The notes under the pieces are model-generated. The model had not been told where the DNA came from, ran no database searches, and was given only the letters and a program-made list of their open reading frames with translations. Position numbers and translations under genes: made by a program. 64,000 nucleotides of DNA from Siphonodentalium dalli. Its lineage: Eukaryota; Mollusca; Scaphopoda; Gadilida; Siphonodentaliidae. The stretch covers positions 45,083,797-45,147,796 of the forward strand of contig CP136061.1 in NCBI GenBank assembly GCA_032622095.1. The letters are read 5' to 3'. Positions 11,378-23,367 of this stretch are shown one piece after another (the stretch's first letter is position 1; each line of letters starts with the position of its first letter).

Positions 11378-11615
11378 CCCTTTCTATACTGAATGGATTC
11401 TACCACCCAGTTATAAAAGTATAAATTGGAAGAGTCTATCATTCTGTTGGAGGGATGTCCAGAAAAAATGATACAAGTGCAGAAGGATTCATATTCACTG
11501 GTGGGAAATGTTCAGATAATAAGTTCAACAATGGTCGTTTGGTGAACTTATTAAGTTATTATCTGAACATTTCATAGGGGAACTACTCATCAATGAGTAT
11601 CTAGTACAGAAGGGG
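11378..11615. mobile_element. D-type piggyBac-like MITE (copy D1)
   Basis: Begins CCCTTTCTATACTGAATGGA and ends TATCTAGTACAGAAGGGG followed by TTAA. The centre is an inverted GTTCAGATAATAAGTTCA/ GAACTTATTATCTGAAC pair. The left flank reads TTAATA, so the exact left target duplication is ambiguous. Confidence 0.75.
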
Positions 11616-11735
11616 TTAATATATGAACTGTTTCCTCACTATTGAGTTGTTGGTGATGCATTGTGCTAACTATTGGGTTTTATATCATCGAGTAAGAAGG
11701 GGCCCCATACAATCAATCTACAAGGACAGACATTG

Positions 11736-12420
11736 ATTTATTGATTTCCATCCTACTTTAATTATTTACCATTGCATGTGAATAAATAAAATGGTCTCCC
11801 ATTCAGTGCATCGATACTTATATTTAACATGATGCATATTCATGCAGGCCTCGAATGCATCAATTGTCTGATCTTAAAACACCAGGGCAGTGAGGGATTA
11901 TAGGGTCTATTATGGTCGATCGTGGAATATTATATATCAAACGCACACTGCCAGCAAATCTATTCAGTCTGAGAGCGGTGACTAAAACAAACATGAGCGA
12001 GTGACAAAACTCCATCATAAGAACGGGTGCTCAGAATAATTCATCGGGCTTAAAAGTTATCCAATTATCTTGAGTGATTTTGCAACATCACACAGTGTAA
12101 GTTTGCGGAGATTTCCCGACAGAAAGAAATGTATTTTCCTGAATAAATCCAAAATGGATCATCTGTCTGGAAAACACAGACTGCGACTATGTTGAAAATT
12201 CTCAGCATATCTGTCTAAAGGCATATTGAATGGATAAATTTATAGGATTTAGACTATATTTCAAAGAAAAACCCTAGACATTAATACAGGGTTTCAGTCA
12301 TTTTTATTACGTATTTTGAACCTATAGAATCTATGAAGAAACCTCCCATGACCTTTCAATTGTCATGTCCTAGACACAACACTCCACACTGTGTATCTTG
12401 TATGAATAAAAGCAACAATG
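11736..12420. other. intron 1, unassigned stretch
   Basis: No exon or element recognised. Confidence 0.5.
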
Positions 12421-12423
12421 CCT

Positions 12424-12782
12424 TAACCCTTTTTAGCTAAATACTCATTAACAAGTACAGTAATGCCCTAAATAATCAACTTCTTAGCCACAGCAGAATT
12501 ATGGGTAACTTTTCAGGATTTAGTTGGAAATATGGCTTGTTGCCATTCATTGGAAAGCTCTCACTGAGAGCTTTCAGATGAATGGTAACAAGCCATATTT
12601 CCGACTAAATCAAATGAATGGTAACAAGCCATATTTCCGACTTAATCATGAAAAGTTACCCATAATTCTGCTGTGGTTAAGGTCTTAAGGAGTTGATTAT
12701 TTAGGGCATTACTGTAGTTCCCTTGGGAACTGTTCAGAAAATAAGTTTGACAAATGACCTAGGATCCTCATACCAGTACATG
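12424..12782. mobile_element. D-type fragment interrupted by M4
   Basis: Before M4: TTAACCCTTTTTAGCTAAATACTCATTA. After M4: 'ttcccttgggaactgttcagaaaataagtt', the D-family core. M4 inserted at a TA inside a D element. Confidence 0.55.
12456..12716. mobile_element. M-type MITE (copy M4) with internal arm duplication
   Basis: TACAGTAATGCCC...GGGCATTACTGTA. A ~30-bp block (aatgaatggtaacaagccat...) is repeated in tandem in the right arm at about 12578-12642, and an extra 'ggtctta' lies near the end. Confidence 0.88.
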
Positions 12783-13043
12783 TACAGTAATGCTCTAATT
12801 AATCGACTTCTTAACCACAGCAGAATTATGGGTAACTTTTCAGGATTTAGTCGGAAATATGGCTTGTTGCCATTCATCGGAAAGCTCTCCCCGAGCGGAA
12901 ATATGGCTTGTTGCCATTCATCGGAAAGCTCTCCCCGAGAGCTTTCCGATGAATGGCAACAAGCCATGTTTCCTACTAAATCCTGAAAAGTTACCCATAA
13001 TTCTGCTGTGGTTAAGGAGTCGATTACTTAGGGCATTACTGTA
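12783..13043. mobile_element. M-type MITE (copy M5) with internal arm duplication
   Basis: TACAGTAATGCTCTAATTAA ... GGGCATTACTGTA. The block 'ggaaatatggcttgttgcca...ctccccgag' occurs twice in the left arm (about 12853-12896 and 12897-12938). Confidence 0.88.
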
Positions 13044-13820
13044 GTTGCATGCTTTACACATTTATCTTAGTGTTGAAATGATTAGTTGACTAACCAAAAA
13101 TCGATGCCAATATCTCCCAATTTCGACTGTATTTTGGAGTCGACTAGTCAGAACATAGTATACACTTCCCGTAATAATAGTTAAAATACTATAAGATAGG
13201 TACATGGCATGTTGATCAAACACTTGCCGTGGACATTACAAGAAATACGGCAATCAGTATATTACATGTAGAGCTTTGCAGATCAGTCTTTGTGAACGAT
13301 GTGTTCGCAATACATCATGGCTGGTAACTAAAATGAAAAGCCTACCGTCCGCCCCTATTGTTTTGGGTTCTGACAGGGGAAAGAGACATATTATTCATTT
13401 TAGCCTTATATACTTCTGGTTTAATAGAGTGCACAAAATCTCCTTATGTTTTACGATTGTTGTGTTGATCTGATGGTTTTAACATCTGTGAACATAAATA
13501 TTACAAGAGTTCTTTCGTCAATTAAACCAATTATGATTTGATCAATAAACTGATGGTTTTCCACTGAGATTATTGTCATTTAAACAGCGCTAGTAATGGG
13601 TGAAAATTGCGACTAGGAGAGGGGTAAAATAATGATGTGGGTATAGCTATATTATTCTCAGCTGCAGGTACCCACTAGTCGACTTTGTCTCGACTTTTGG
13701 GGTTCGACTTGTCGACTCCAGAATTTCAGAGCCGTTTCAACACTAATTTATCTTCAGTTATTAATTTGAACTTGTTAAATATCAGGATAAACTTCGGATG
13801 TGAATTATTATTGCTCATTA
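13044..13820. other. intron 1, unassigned stretch
   Basis: No exon or element recognised. Several 'gtcgact' motifs near 13130-13720 suggest an old repeat, not resolved. Confidence 0.45.
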
Positions 13821-13824
13821 TTAA

Positions 13825-14064
13825 CCCTTTGAGTGCCAGGTCCGATTTTTGTATCAACCCATATACCCTGTGCCAATGCATTCTCTTATATATGCGAGTC
13901 GACCATAGGTCGCCTCGCATATATAAGAGAATGCATTGGCTTAATAATTTTTTTTATTTTTTTTTTTACAATTTTTTACAATTTTAATATATTTTATTAT
14001 ATTCTTTAACAGACTTATTGTGTAGGTTTAGGGCCCATAATATCGGCCCCTGGCACTCAAAGGG
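13825..14064 (+). mobile_element. B-type piggyBac-like MITE (copy B1)
   Basis: CCCTTTGAGTGCCAGGTCCG ... CCTGGCACTCAAAGGG between TTAA sites (13821-13824, 14065-14068). It carries a single copy of the shared ~65-bp hairpin at about 13873-13940, then a T-rich linker. Confidence 0.9.
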
Positions 14065-14503
14065 TTAAGGTAGTGCTTGTTATCTCAGTTGTCTTTGACA
14101 TTCAACAATTAATTTATGTTGTGTGCAGACTTCCACAGTGCAACTTTAAGACAATTTCTGCAGCAATTTGTTTCAAATTAGCACACAACATTGGCAGGGC
14201 TGCCAAGACATAATAGTTCGGGGACAATTGTGTCTACATGATACATCAGTCTATATTTTTATGCAAACAGAAATACAATACTTTTGCAACCAGACAAGCA
14301 ATACTTCTTGTGTGACTAGACATTAGACAAGTAATATTCCATATAAGGAAATGAGTGAATTAGAATCAATGAGAGAGAAAAAATATTCCTAGAAAGGAAG
14401 TACAAATTATACGACTGCACCATTATCTTGGTACGAGCTGCCTGTAATTTCGCTCTCTAAACAGTTAGTGATCGCTCAGTCTTATCACAGTATTAGATCT
14501 ATT

Positions 14504-14830
14504 CAAGTCTGCAAATAGTGTGTCTGTCATTTGCAGAATGAGGTCCCCAGAGAGCGAATTTAATGACGCTACCCCGCACAGCGGGCTAGCATCACTAAAT
14601 TCTCCCTTTGGGAACCTCATTCTGCTTAGGCCTCAGCTACTATGGGAGACATATGATCAGATTAAAGTTCCCCAGATTGAAATTGGTGATGTTCACCATC
14701 AGTCACCTCAAATATGAGGTCCCCAAAGGGTGAATTTGGTGATGCTAGCCTGCTGTGCGGGATAGCATCACTAAATTCACCATCTGAAGACCTCATTCTG
14801 CAAATGACAGACACACAATTTGCAGGCTTG
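14504..14830. mobile_element. G-type hAT-like MITE (copy G2)
   Basis: Starts CAAGTCTGCAAATAGTGTG and ends ACACAATTTGCAGGCTTG. Perfect 8-bp target duplication GATCTATT (14496-14503 and 14831-14838), the hAT hallmark. Two internal hairpins around GCAGAATGAGGTCCCC. Confidence 0.9.
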
Positions 14831-15129
14831 GATCTATTGATAGTTCTGCATCGAGCCAGAACAATATTCGTATGGATTAATGTTAAATACAATTACTGCC
14901 CGGCGCACATGTCCTTGTTGTCTGAGTGGGTTCCTCGAACATGGATAAATGCCAGTCCTATTACTCTCGACTGGCAAACCTCTTATTCACATCGACCTCC
15001 CTGTTCATTCCAGTTTTCATATCTGGTCAGTGATTTTGGCAATGATGGACATCTGAGAAATCTAAAGAGCGTGAGGTCATGCTTCTACATTACAAGTTTT
15101 GTCTTCATACGTGATGGAAATGAACTTAA

Positions 15130-15525
15130 CCCTTTACCCAACAGAAGGGCCCTGTGCCAATGCATTCTCTTATATATGCGAGTCGACCATAGGTCGCCTC
15201 GCATATATAAGAGAATGCATTGGCTTAACACATTAAAAATTATAAAATTGTTAAAGAATGTAAGAAAAAATGGTAAAAAGTGTTAAAAAAGATTTTTGTT
15301 TAGGCCAATGCATTCTCTTATATATGCGAGGCGACCTATGGTCGACTCGCATATATAAGAGAATGCATTGGCACAGGGCCCAGGGCCCTGTAACTATCAC
15401 AATGTGGTCAAGGAGCCGGTTCCAATGATATCCATATTTGTATGGTTCTATTGAGACAGACCGAAGATATTTTAGGCTGTTGAAGCTTTATTTGGCCGGT
15501 TTTGGCCGGTTTGTTGGGTAAAGGG
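15130..15525 (-). mobile_element. A-type piggyBac-like MITE (copy A5)
   Basis: TTAA at 15126-15129 and 15526-15529. Both hairpins present. A small CAGGGCC duplication follows the second hairpin. Confidence 0.9.
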
Positions 15526-15529
15526 TTAA

Positions 15530-16048
15530 GCAGTAACATTGAGTAGTGCCTTGACTGCTACAAATAAATAGAGCCCCCACATACTCCTACAAACCACAGG
15601 TTCTACTAAATGATAGAAATCTCTATCAGTTATTTTCAGATTGTTGTCATTAGGAGCCACAGTCACATTCGCTCTGGCTCCAACCGATCGTTAGCATCAA
15701 TGAACACATTTCCGGAAGTGGGCTATTTGCTTCTGTCGGTTTGAGTTCGATGGAGACGATTGAAGCAAATAATTATTGGACAAAAGTTGATTTTTCGCAG
15801 TTTCATGACGATTTGAACCGGAATAAATGATGAAATCATGAATTGATAAATAGACCGTATATTGTTTCCAATAAAAGGCACAGGTCCTGAAATTTCCTGA
15901 AAGCAGATGCGGGTACCTGTACTAATCAAGTTTGTTATCAATAACATTATGAGTTTTATAGAACTGACTCTTGAATTAATTATTAATAATTATTATAGTG
16001 CCTTGTGTCGACCATTTTCAATTAAGGCTGGTGCATGTGCTGGTACTT
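15530..16048. other. intron 1, unassigned stretch
   Basis: No gene or element recognised between copy A5 and the poly-G tract. Confidence 0.45.
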
Positions 16049-16075
16049 GGGGGGGGGGGGGGGGGGGGGGGGGGG
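16049..16075 (+). repeat. poly-G tract (27 G)
   Basis: Uninterrupted G run. G-quadruplex capable and prone to assembly length error. Confidence 0.95.
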
Positions 16076-16454
16076 TGGTGGTCCTGAGCTACAATACATG
16101 TACTGTGTGGAAGTCACTCATCTGACAGAACTATTCTGAACTTCTAATGAAATTCAATGTTATAAAGCTAATCCAATAACAAAAATTTAACAAATGATTG
16201 AAATCTCAAGCACGAGTCCTAAAAATAATCAGGCAAAAAACTACTCGAGGAAAAAACTTGCTTGGATATACATGTAGTGCTACTAGTAAGGGAAGAAATC
16301 CATTGCTTAGGTATAAATAGTTGCAATATTTCATATTATTCAGTGTTCATGTTCAGCATCCCCTATCTGGCCATCCCAAATCAGAAAACAAGCAAGCTGC
16401 TACATTGTTCAGTCTATAGCTTTTACACATTATGTGTGGACTAGCACAAGTTAA

Positions 16455-17103
16455 CCCTTTCATGACGGGTGCTTCCTGATTTGTTGTGAAAACCCTGTGC
16501 CAATGCATTCTCTTATATATGCGAGTTGCCCATAGGGCCCCTCTCATATAGAAGAGAATACATTGGCCTAACAATATTTACCTTGGTCTTGTAAGCCAGT
16601 ACATTCTCTTATCTATGCGAGGCTCCCTATGGAAGACTCGCGTATACATGTATAAGAATGGCATAGGGTATTTAACCCTTTACCCAACAGAACGGCCCTG
16701 TGCCAATGCATTCTCTTATATATGCGAGTCGACCATAGGTCGCCTCGCATATATAAGAGAATGCATTGGCTTAACAAATTATAAATTATAAAATTGTTAA
16801 ATAATGTAAGAAAAAATGGTAAAAAGTGTTAAAAAAAGATTTTTTTAGGCCAATGCATTCTCTTATATATGCGAGGCGACCTATGGTCGACTCGCATATA
16901 TAAGAGAATGCATTGGCACAGGGCATAACTGTAACCATCACAATGTGGTCAATGAGCCGGTTCCAATGATATCCATATTTGTATGGTTTTATTGAGACAG
17001 ACCCAAGATAATTTAGGCTGCTGCAGCTTTATTTGGCCGTTTTTGGCCGGTTTGTTGGGTAAAGGGTTAATGCAGCACCAGTGGAGCTCCCATCATGAAA
17101 GGG
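16455..17103. mobile_element. C-type piggyBac-like MITE (copy C2), interrupted by A6
   Basis: CCCTTTCATGACGGGTGCTT ... CCCATCATGAAAGGG between TTAA sites (16451-16454, 17104-17107). It contains two diverged hairpins related to the shared module. A6 sits at a TTAA corresponding to 'tctTTAAtgctgcacc' of other C copies. Confidence 0.88.
16676..17066 (-). mobile_element. A-type piggyBac-like MITE (copy A6), nested in C2
   Basis: TTAA at 16672-16675 and 17067-17070. Removing it with one TTAA restores the C-type sequence, an internal proof of TTAA target duplication. Confidence 0.92.
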
Positions 17104-17107
17104 TTAA

Positions 17108-17392
17108 AAAAATTCAATTTAAAAATGAACATTCTAATAATTTCTTGATATATTGAGCATCTTCTCAGTCTTCTGCGATAAAAACCTCAAATCTAATATG
17201 TCCTGAAGCTACGAAGGTAAATAAATCTCATCAAATGCTCATGTCTATAAGGCAGCCCGATCGAGTCACATTTCTAAATCAATCATCAAATTCTAATTTC
17301 TATGGCTCCATGATGAACCACCTCAGGACATTTTTTAATAGAAATTTCAATGGGTTAGATTTATAGTCTTCATTATTTGTATTACTATTTTA
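17108..17392. other. intron 1, unassigned stretch
   Basis: No gene or element recognised between C2 and the next D element. Confidence 0.45.
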
Positions 17393-18515
17393 ACTCTTTC
17401 TATACTAAATGGATTCTCCCATCCAGTTATAAAAGTATATACTGGAATGATCTATTATTCATTTGGAGGGGAGTTCAGGAAAAATGAGCAGACAACAGAG
17501 AGGCGAAAAGAACAAGAGGTGTGCACTCGAGTGCTAGCATACCCCCACCGTGGCAAATTCAACCCGCATTTATCCGTAAACCCAACAAAATTTTTTTTTA
17601 ACTTTAAATAAAAATTTGGATTAATAATTTTGATATTGGTTCATATTTGTTCAAATGATTGCAGAAACCCAAAAAAGGGTAGAAAATGAAATGCAACCTT
17701 AACATCTAAGATGGCTTTTGTCGAGTGTGATAGCATCCAAATAAAAGGAAGTTTCAAATATCTACGATCAAAACTGTAGGAGGAGTTGATTACACCATGA
17801 AGGTACCCTCATACAGAAAATTATAAAAAAAATAATTCAAAGTCGAAAGGCGCATAACTCTGAGAAAAATCATCGGATCAAACTCAAATTCGAACTTGAC
17901 CTGTATTTTGATATCATTGACTCACACAAAAATGGAATTTTCAATTGAACGGTCCAAACTTTAGTTATCATCTGGAAACCAAAATTGAATTTTCTAAGTC
18001 GAAAAAAGTCCATTACTCTAGAAAAAATCTCAACCTGTATCTTGATATGACTGATCTACAAAAAAACGGTATTTGCAATTAAAGGATCCAAACTTGAGAT
18101 ATCATCCAGAAACCGAAAAAGTGAGAAATTTTCTAAGTCGAAAATGAGGCGTAACTTAAAAAAAAAAGTCGGACCGAACCGCAATCATGCGGAGAGGCAG
18201 TCCTAAGGAGATTGCATCCAAAAACTTATTGTAATTGGTTCATAGTTGTTCGAGTTATGAGGTCGGATGGACGTCCGGATGGACGGTACGACGTCCGGAT
18301 GGACACATGGAGGGAGAAAGCGTGACGGACAGACACAGTCAAACCAGTATACCCCCCCATTTTCTTCATAAGTGGGGGTATAATGACATACTGGTAGGAC
18401 TCCATAGGAGCAGAAGGATTCATATATCCATAGGAGGGAAATGTTCAGATAATAAGTTCAACATACGACCTATGGTTTGGAACTAATCGTCAATGAGTAT
18501 TTAGTATAGAAAGAG
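17393..18515. mobile_element. D-type piggyBac-like MITE containing dispersed repeat
   Basis: Left part begins 'ctctttctatactaaatgga'. Right part (about 18410-18515) ends 'tatttagtatagaaagag'. TTAA lies on both sides (17389-17392, 18516-18519). The middle is occupied by a degenerate mollusc-type repeat (about 17510-18400). Confidence 0.65.
17690..18375. repeat. degenerate dispersed mollusc-type repeat
   Basis: Three diverged tandem units of 'aagtcgaaa..ggcgcataactct..aaaaatc' and 'gaacttgacctgtatttt'. Ends in a region of ggatggacg motifs (about 18263-18310) and a closing 'ataccccccatttt' stretch. Confidence 0.65.
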
Positions 18516-18519
18516 TTAA

Positions 18520-18791
18520 ACAAACAATATATTAGGGATATCATGAAAAATTATTGAATTTAACATCTTTATCGAAAATCCATATTGGATAGATTTTGAG
18601 CTGCATTTCTAATTGAATGTGCATTTTCTTGGGCATGAATAAGTAAAGGTGGTGGTATTAAAAGTGCCATAAATTTTTTGTTATTTCCTAATAAAACACT
18701 ATATTTCTAAAATTGTACATTCATTTATCAAATAATAATTTTTGAGGCAAATGAAGTACAGAACGAAAGCACATTATTGTGTTCTATCCAA
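18520..18791. other. intron 1, unassigned stretch
   Basis: AT-rich, nothing recognised. Confidence 0.45.
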
Positions 18792-19285
18792 TCACTGGGG
18801 CAGGATTTCACTGGGGCAGGGTTTCACTGGGGCAGGGTTTCACTGGGGCAGGGTTTCACTGGGGCAGGATTTCGCTGGGGCAGGGTTTCGTTGGGGCAGG
18901 ATTTCGCTGGGGCAGGATTTCGCTGGGGCAGGGTTTCACTGGGGCAGGATTTCACTGGGGCAGGGTTTTGCTGGGGCAGGATTTCACTGGGGCAGGGTTT
19001 CACTGGGGCAGGGTTTCACTGGGGCAGGGTTTCACTGGGGCAGGATTTCACTGGGGCAGGGTTTCACTGGGGCAGGATTTCACTGGGGCAGGGTTTCACT
19101 GGGGCAGGATTTCACTGGGGCAGGGTTTCACTGGGGCAGGATTTCACTGGGGCAGGATTTCACTGGGTCAGGGTTTCACTGGGGCAGGATTTCGCTGGGG
19201 CAGGATGTCACTGGGGCAGGATTTCACTGGGGCAGGGTTTCGCTGGGGCAGGATTTCGCTGGGGCAGGATTTCGCTGGGGCAGGA
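18792..19285 (+). repeat. 16-bp minisatellite, ~31 units
   Basis: Unit TTTCACTGGGGCAGGR with recurrent substitutions (CACTG/CGCTG, CAGGA/CAGGG). Because 16 is not a multiple of 3 and the unit contains no stop in any plus frame, all three plus frames stay open for about 180 codons and encode the same 16-residue peptide repeat (GAGFHWGRVSLGQDFT). No start context, homology or splice signal supports translation. Confidence 0.95.
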
Positions 19286-19768
19286 GATAACATTTTACTT
19301 GACTACATAAATGTTGTTTCTAATCCTTAGTTGACAACAATGCAATCTATTTAAGTTTAGCCACAAATACATTTATATCATAAAAGGTTCCGCAATCAGT
19401 GTCTAGTACGTTAATTATTTCATCTTTTTAAAATATAAACACAAGCATGTGGCCGTAGTGATGAAATCAATAACAATATCACAAGGGATTATTATTGTGT
19501 TTGCGTCGAAAAAGCTCACAACATGCAGTCGATGCAACATCGGATTGGTCAAAAATGTCTTGTGGGATTGCTTTGTTTATAAAGTTGGCCGTCATGTCAT
19601 GCCCATATTTTAAAAGTAGATTTTCGGTGAGAATAAATAATCTTTTCACCGACATATTTCGGTTCATGGTATTTTTAAGATTGTATCAACATTCCAATTT
19701 TAGCACTTGATCATGCAGAAGATACCTCACTGATTATAACAACATTTTGCACTGACCACATACATGTA
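19286..19768. other. intron 1, unassigned stretch
   Basis: No gene or element recognised. Confidence 0.45.
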
Positions 19769-20204
19769 TGTGACCAGCCATATCAAATCCAGTCTTAAGT
19801 CGGGATTTTTTTACCCTGTGCCAATGCATTCTCTTATATATGCGAGTCGACCTAGAGAATGCATTGGCCTACAATTTTTTACAATTTTAATAATTTTTTC
19901 TTGTATTCTTTAACAATTTTATAATTTCACCCATACAGAGCCCCAGACAAACATGAGCAGAAGACACTCTTCTATATTCTTCTATATATGTGTGGGGCTC
20001 CCTGCAGGGTAATGGATGTTTTTTATTTTATGTCCTAAAAATTGTAAGAAACATTTATTTTTAAAAAATGATAAAAAATTGTTAGGCCAATGCATTCTCT
20101 TATATATGCGAGGCGACCTATGGTCGACTCGCATATATAAGAGAATGCATTGGCATAGGGTAAAAAATCCCGACTTACGACTGGATTTGATATGGCGGGT
20201 CACA
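19769..20204. mobile_element. K-type foldback element carrying the shared hairpin
   Basis: Inverted ends of about 45 bp (TGTGACCAGCCATATCAAAT / ATTTGATATGGCGGGTCACA). Between them are CCCTGTG..., one complete copy (about 20088-20156) and one shortened copy (about 19819-19869) of the ~65-bp hairpin. The inverted ends are unlike the A, B or C families. Target duplication not determined. Confidence 0.75.
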
Positions 20205-20468
20205 TATGCCACTCCCACTAGGTATATAGTAGGGAGTGGCAATGTCACTAAACATATCTCATATCTTCGCCACATCTGACCGAGATATCAATTTAAGTAA
20301 GTTACTCATGCTAGCCCAATCATTGGTAGAAGTTTGGCACTGAAAACTGGTGGAATAAAGCTACACTTCTTGTGCGGATACTAAAAAGAAAATAGATTTC
20401 ATTGAATGCTCATCGCTAAGCAGTCCGAGTCACAAATCTCAATCATTAAAATCTCATTTCTAGACAGC

Positions 20469-20516
20469 GGGGGGGGGGGGGGGGTTGGGGGGGGGGGGGT
20501 TGGGGGGGGGGGGGGG
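20469..20516 (+). repeat. interrupted poly-G tract
   Basis: Three G runs separated by TT. G-quadruplex capable. Confidence 0.95.
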
Positions 20517-21108
20517 TCACAATTCTAAGCACTAACTGTTATCATCTTTAATCAAAACAGGCTGATTAGACAGTATTTACACCCACAAGACTACACAGAC
20601 ATGCTGAAGATTATCTCAATTAAAGCTTGCAATCACATCTTCAATCACTGATTTAATCAATACACATGATAATAGACCCAACCCAGCAACAATACACAGT
20701 GATAGACCACTGTCTATCTCACGGCCCAGGAGACCTCCGTCGCGTATAGTGACGTACAGTGACGTACTTCTGTGCAAGCACAAAGGACCTCTGTGGAATC
20801 ATTTTCCTAAGTACACATACCTCGCCTACTGAAACATTTAATATTTTATCCAATCCAGACAAGGGGGATTATGGCCAGGAACCTTCATCACTAGTGTAAT
20901 CTCTAACACAATGCGGTTTTTATTTTAAATTCGTTAAAAACATATATAAACGTTTGTCTGATGGGATAAACTAGTATATGAGCTGTGGAAATTCACAATG
21001 AACATTTAGTAATTTTGAAAAACTCAAATTCATAACTGAAATTTACAAGGAAAATAGTTATCGATTGTGTGCCAATTTTTTTTTTTACATCAAACACACC
21101 TCAACCAT
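20517..21108. other. intron 1, unassigned stretch
   Basis: No gene or element recognised. A short 'gtgacgtac' direct repeat lies at about 20750. Confidence 0.45.
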
Positions 21109-21112
21109 TTAA

Positions 21113-21511
21113 CCCTTTACCCAACAGAAGGGCCCTGTGCTAATGCATTCTCTTATATATGCGAGTCGACCATAGGTCCCCTCGCATATATATAAGAGAA
21201 TGCATTGGCTTAACACATTAAAAATTATAAAATTGTTAAAGAATATAATAAAAAATGGTAAAAAGTGTTAAAAAAATATTTTTTTTAGGCCAATGCATTC
21301 TCTTATATATGCGAGGCGACCTATGGTCGACTCGCATATATAAGAGAATGCATTGGCACAGGGCATAACTGTAACTATCACAATGTGGTCAAGGAGCCGG
21401 TTCCAATGATATCCATATTTGTATGGTAAGGTTCTATTGAGACAGACCGAAGATATTTGAGGCTGTTGAAGCTTTATTTGGCCGGTTTTGGCCGTTTTGT
21501 TGGGTAAAGAG
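21113..21511 (-). mobile_element. A-type piggyBac-like MITE (copy A7)
   Basis: TTAA at 21109-21112 and 21512-21515. Both hairpins present, with a few private changes ('catataTATaagag', 'gtatggTAAGgttc', AAAGAG right end). Confidence 0.9.
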
Positions 21512-21979
21512 TTAAAAGATGTCTGTAAAATGCACATAGTCCCTTTAATTCGTAATCACAATAACTCCTGCTACAAATGTCTAGATCATCGACTACATGA
21601 GTTCCAGATAGCAGCTACCAAACATAATACCGGATGTCAGCTCTATGACTCTACTCCGTAGCGTCGTCGGCATCAGAGACTGGTACAGACCATCTTTTTT
21701 CATGGGAATGACGTTGTTTTTATATATAGCGTCAGTAGAATCTACGCATGAAACCAGCGCTCCCTTATTCTGAAGCCTATTAAACTCAAGTCGGTTACTA
21801 CGTCAGAAAGTGATGACGTCGTTGCTAAAAATAATAGGGGCCACCTAACATGGCCGTTTGTACTGGACCCATCCTGTGTAAGCGTGACATTGTGGAGAGA
21901 AACAGAACAGTAAGCGGACCCGGATGGGCTAGGGACGAGACTATCCAAATGCCTGAAGCGATGGTTTACATTAGTGGCG

Positions 21980-22090
21980 TACAGTAATGCCCTAAGTAAT
22001 CGACTCCTTAACCACAGCAGAATTATGGGTAACTTTTCAGGATTTAGCCGGAAATATGGCTTGTTGCCATTCATCAGAAAGCTCTCACTG
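21980..22090. mobile_element. half M-type MITE (copy M6)
   Basis: Left arm only, TACAGTAATGCCC to AAGCTCTCACTGA, ending at the palindrome centre. Confidence 0.85.
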
Positions 22091-22381
22091 ATCAGTCAGA
22101 CTATTATACTGATTTGAGTAGTTTTCCAATAATAATTTTTTTTTCAGGGTAAAAAGAGGGAAGAAATTGTGGGATGATCATTTTTATATTTTACCTCAGC
22201 AGATAGATATACAAGGAATGGCCACTGAAATTAGAAAATGGTCCATATAGTGTTTTGGCACGTACAATATCTGAGAGGTGTGGAGCTGAGAAATTCATGA
22301 AGATATCGTCAAGTTGTCCCAGAGACGTACAGCCTAGAGGTTCAAATTGGGAGAAGTCACTTCTCCATGTTTGGTTATTAA

Positions 22382-22500
22382 CCCTTTGAGTGCCAGGCCG
22401 ATTTTTGTATTAACCCATATACCCTGTGCCAATGCATTCTCTTATATATGCGAGTCGACCATAGGTCGCCTCGCATATATAAGAGAATGCATTGGCCTAA

Positions 22501-22541
<41 letters not shown>

Positions 22542-22624
22542 TTTTAATATATTTTATTATATTCTTTAACAGACTTATTGTGTAGGTTTAGGGCCGATTA
22601 TATCGGCCCCTGGCACTCAAAGGG
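22382..22624 (+). mobile_element. B-type piggyBac-like MITE (copy B2)
   Basis: TTAA at 22378-22381 and 22625-22628. One shared hairpin (about 22431-22497) followed by a long T run. The flanking 'gggagaagtcacttctcc...' repeat recurs inverted at about 30780-30875 without the insertion. Confidence 0.9.
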
Positions 22625-22849
22625 TTAAGGAGAAGTGGACAGTTATCAAGGAGAAGTAATAATGGCTGAAGTTCAATTTACACCATAACATCACTCTTCT
22701 ATGTTCCAATAAGTATTATGCAACATAAAAGCCCATGTATAAAACCATTAGAGCACAATCTTTAAATATTCTTGAATATACTTCTGGAAAATGAGAGAAG
22801 TAACTTCTCCTTGAGAAAAAATAGGCAGAAGTGGCACATTTTAGGAAGA

Positions 22850-23262
22850 ATATATCTCCCAAGTTGCCCTCTAGACTGGACTCTGAGTTATCCTCCTTTG
22901 AACAATCGAGAAAAACTGCAAACAGAATTGTCCAATTAGCCTCTGTGCAAAGTTTAAACACAATTGACCAGAAAATAGAGGAATACAAGCTCGGACAAAA
23001 TTATGCATGAGTTATCCATCATTGCGAAAATTTTAAAAGTCGAAAAAGGGGGGTAACTATACAAAAAGAGTCGGACGGACCTCATAATCGCAGGTTCCCA
23101 TGGTTCTAAATATCTGTTTTAAAAAAATTGGCCGAAAAATGTAGGAATAAAAGCTAGGACAAAGTTGTGTCTATGGAAGGACAGATGCCCCGACAGACAG
23201 ATGGACAAGCCCATTCCTATATACCACCACCCCTATAACTCGTTACAGGGGGTATACAAATA
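22850..23262. repeat. degenerate dispersed mollusc-type repeat
   Basis: 'aagtcgaaaaaggggggtaact...aaagagtcggacggacctcataatcgcaggttcccatgg' with a terminal 'ggacagatgccccgacagacag...ggggtatac' segment, running up to the assembly gap. Confidence 0.6.
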
Positions 23263-23267
23263 AAAAG

Positions 23268-23367
23268 NNNNNNNNNNNNNNNNNNNNNNNNNNNNNNNNN
23301 NNNNNNNNNNNNNNNNNNNNNNNNNNNNNNNNNNNNNNNNNNNNNNNNNNNNNNNNNNNNNNNNNNN
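23268..23367. other. assembly gap (100 N)
   Basis: Exactly 100 N, a conventional gap of unknown true size. The missing left arm of MITE M7 lies in it. Confidence 1.

Larger units (their letters stand above)
10908..11735. repeat. tandem segmental duplication, unit 2
   Basis: Second copy of the 10077-10512 segment, enlarged by MITEs M3 (11039-11304) and D1 (11378-11615). These MITEs are therefore younger than the duplication. Confidence 0.75.

Noticed and set aside
18742-19330. Three overlapping ~180-codon plus-strand frames as genes
   Set aside because: Produced by the stop-free 16-bp tandem repeat; no homology, and opposite to the transcribed strand.
20741-20780. Short 'gtgacgtac' direct repeat as a regulatory site
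   Set aside because: Two copies only; no further support.
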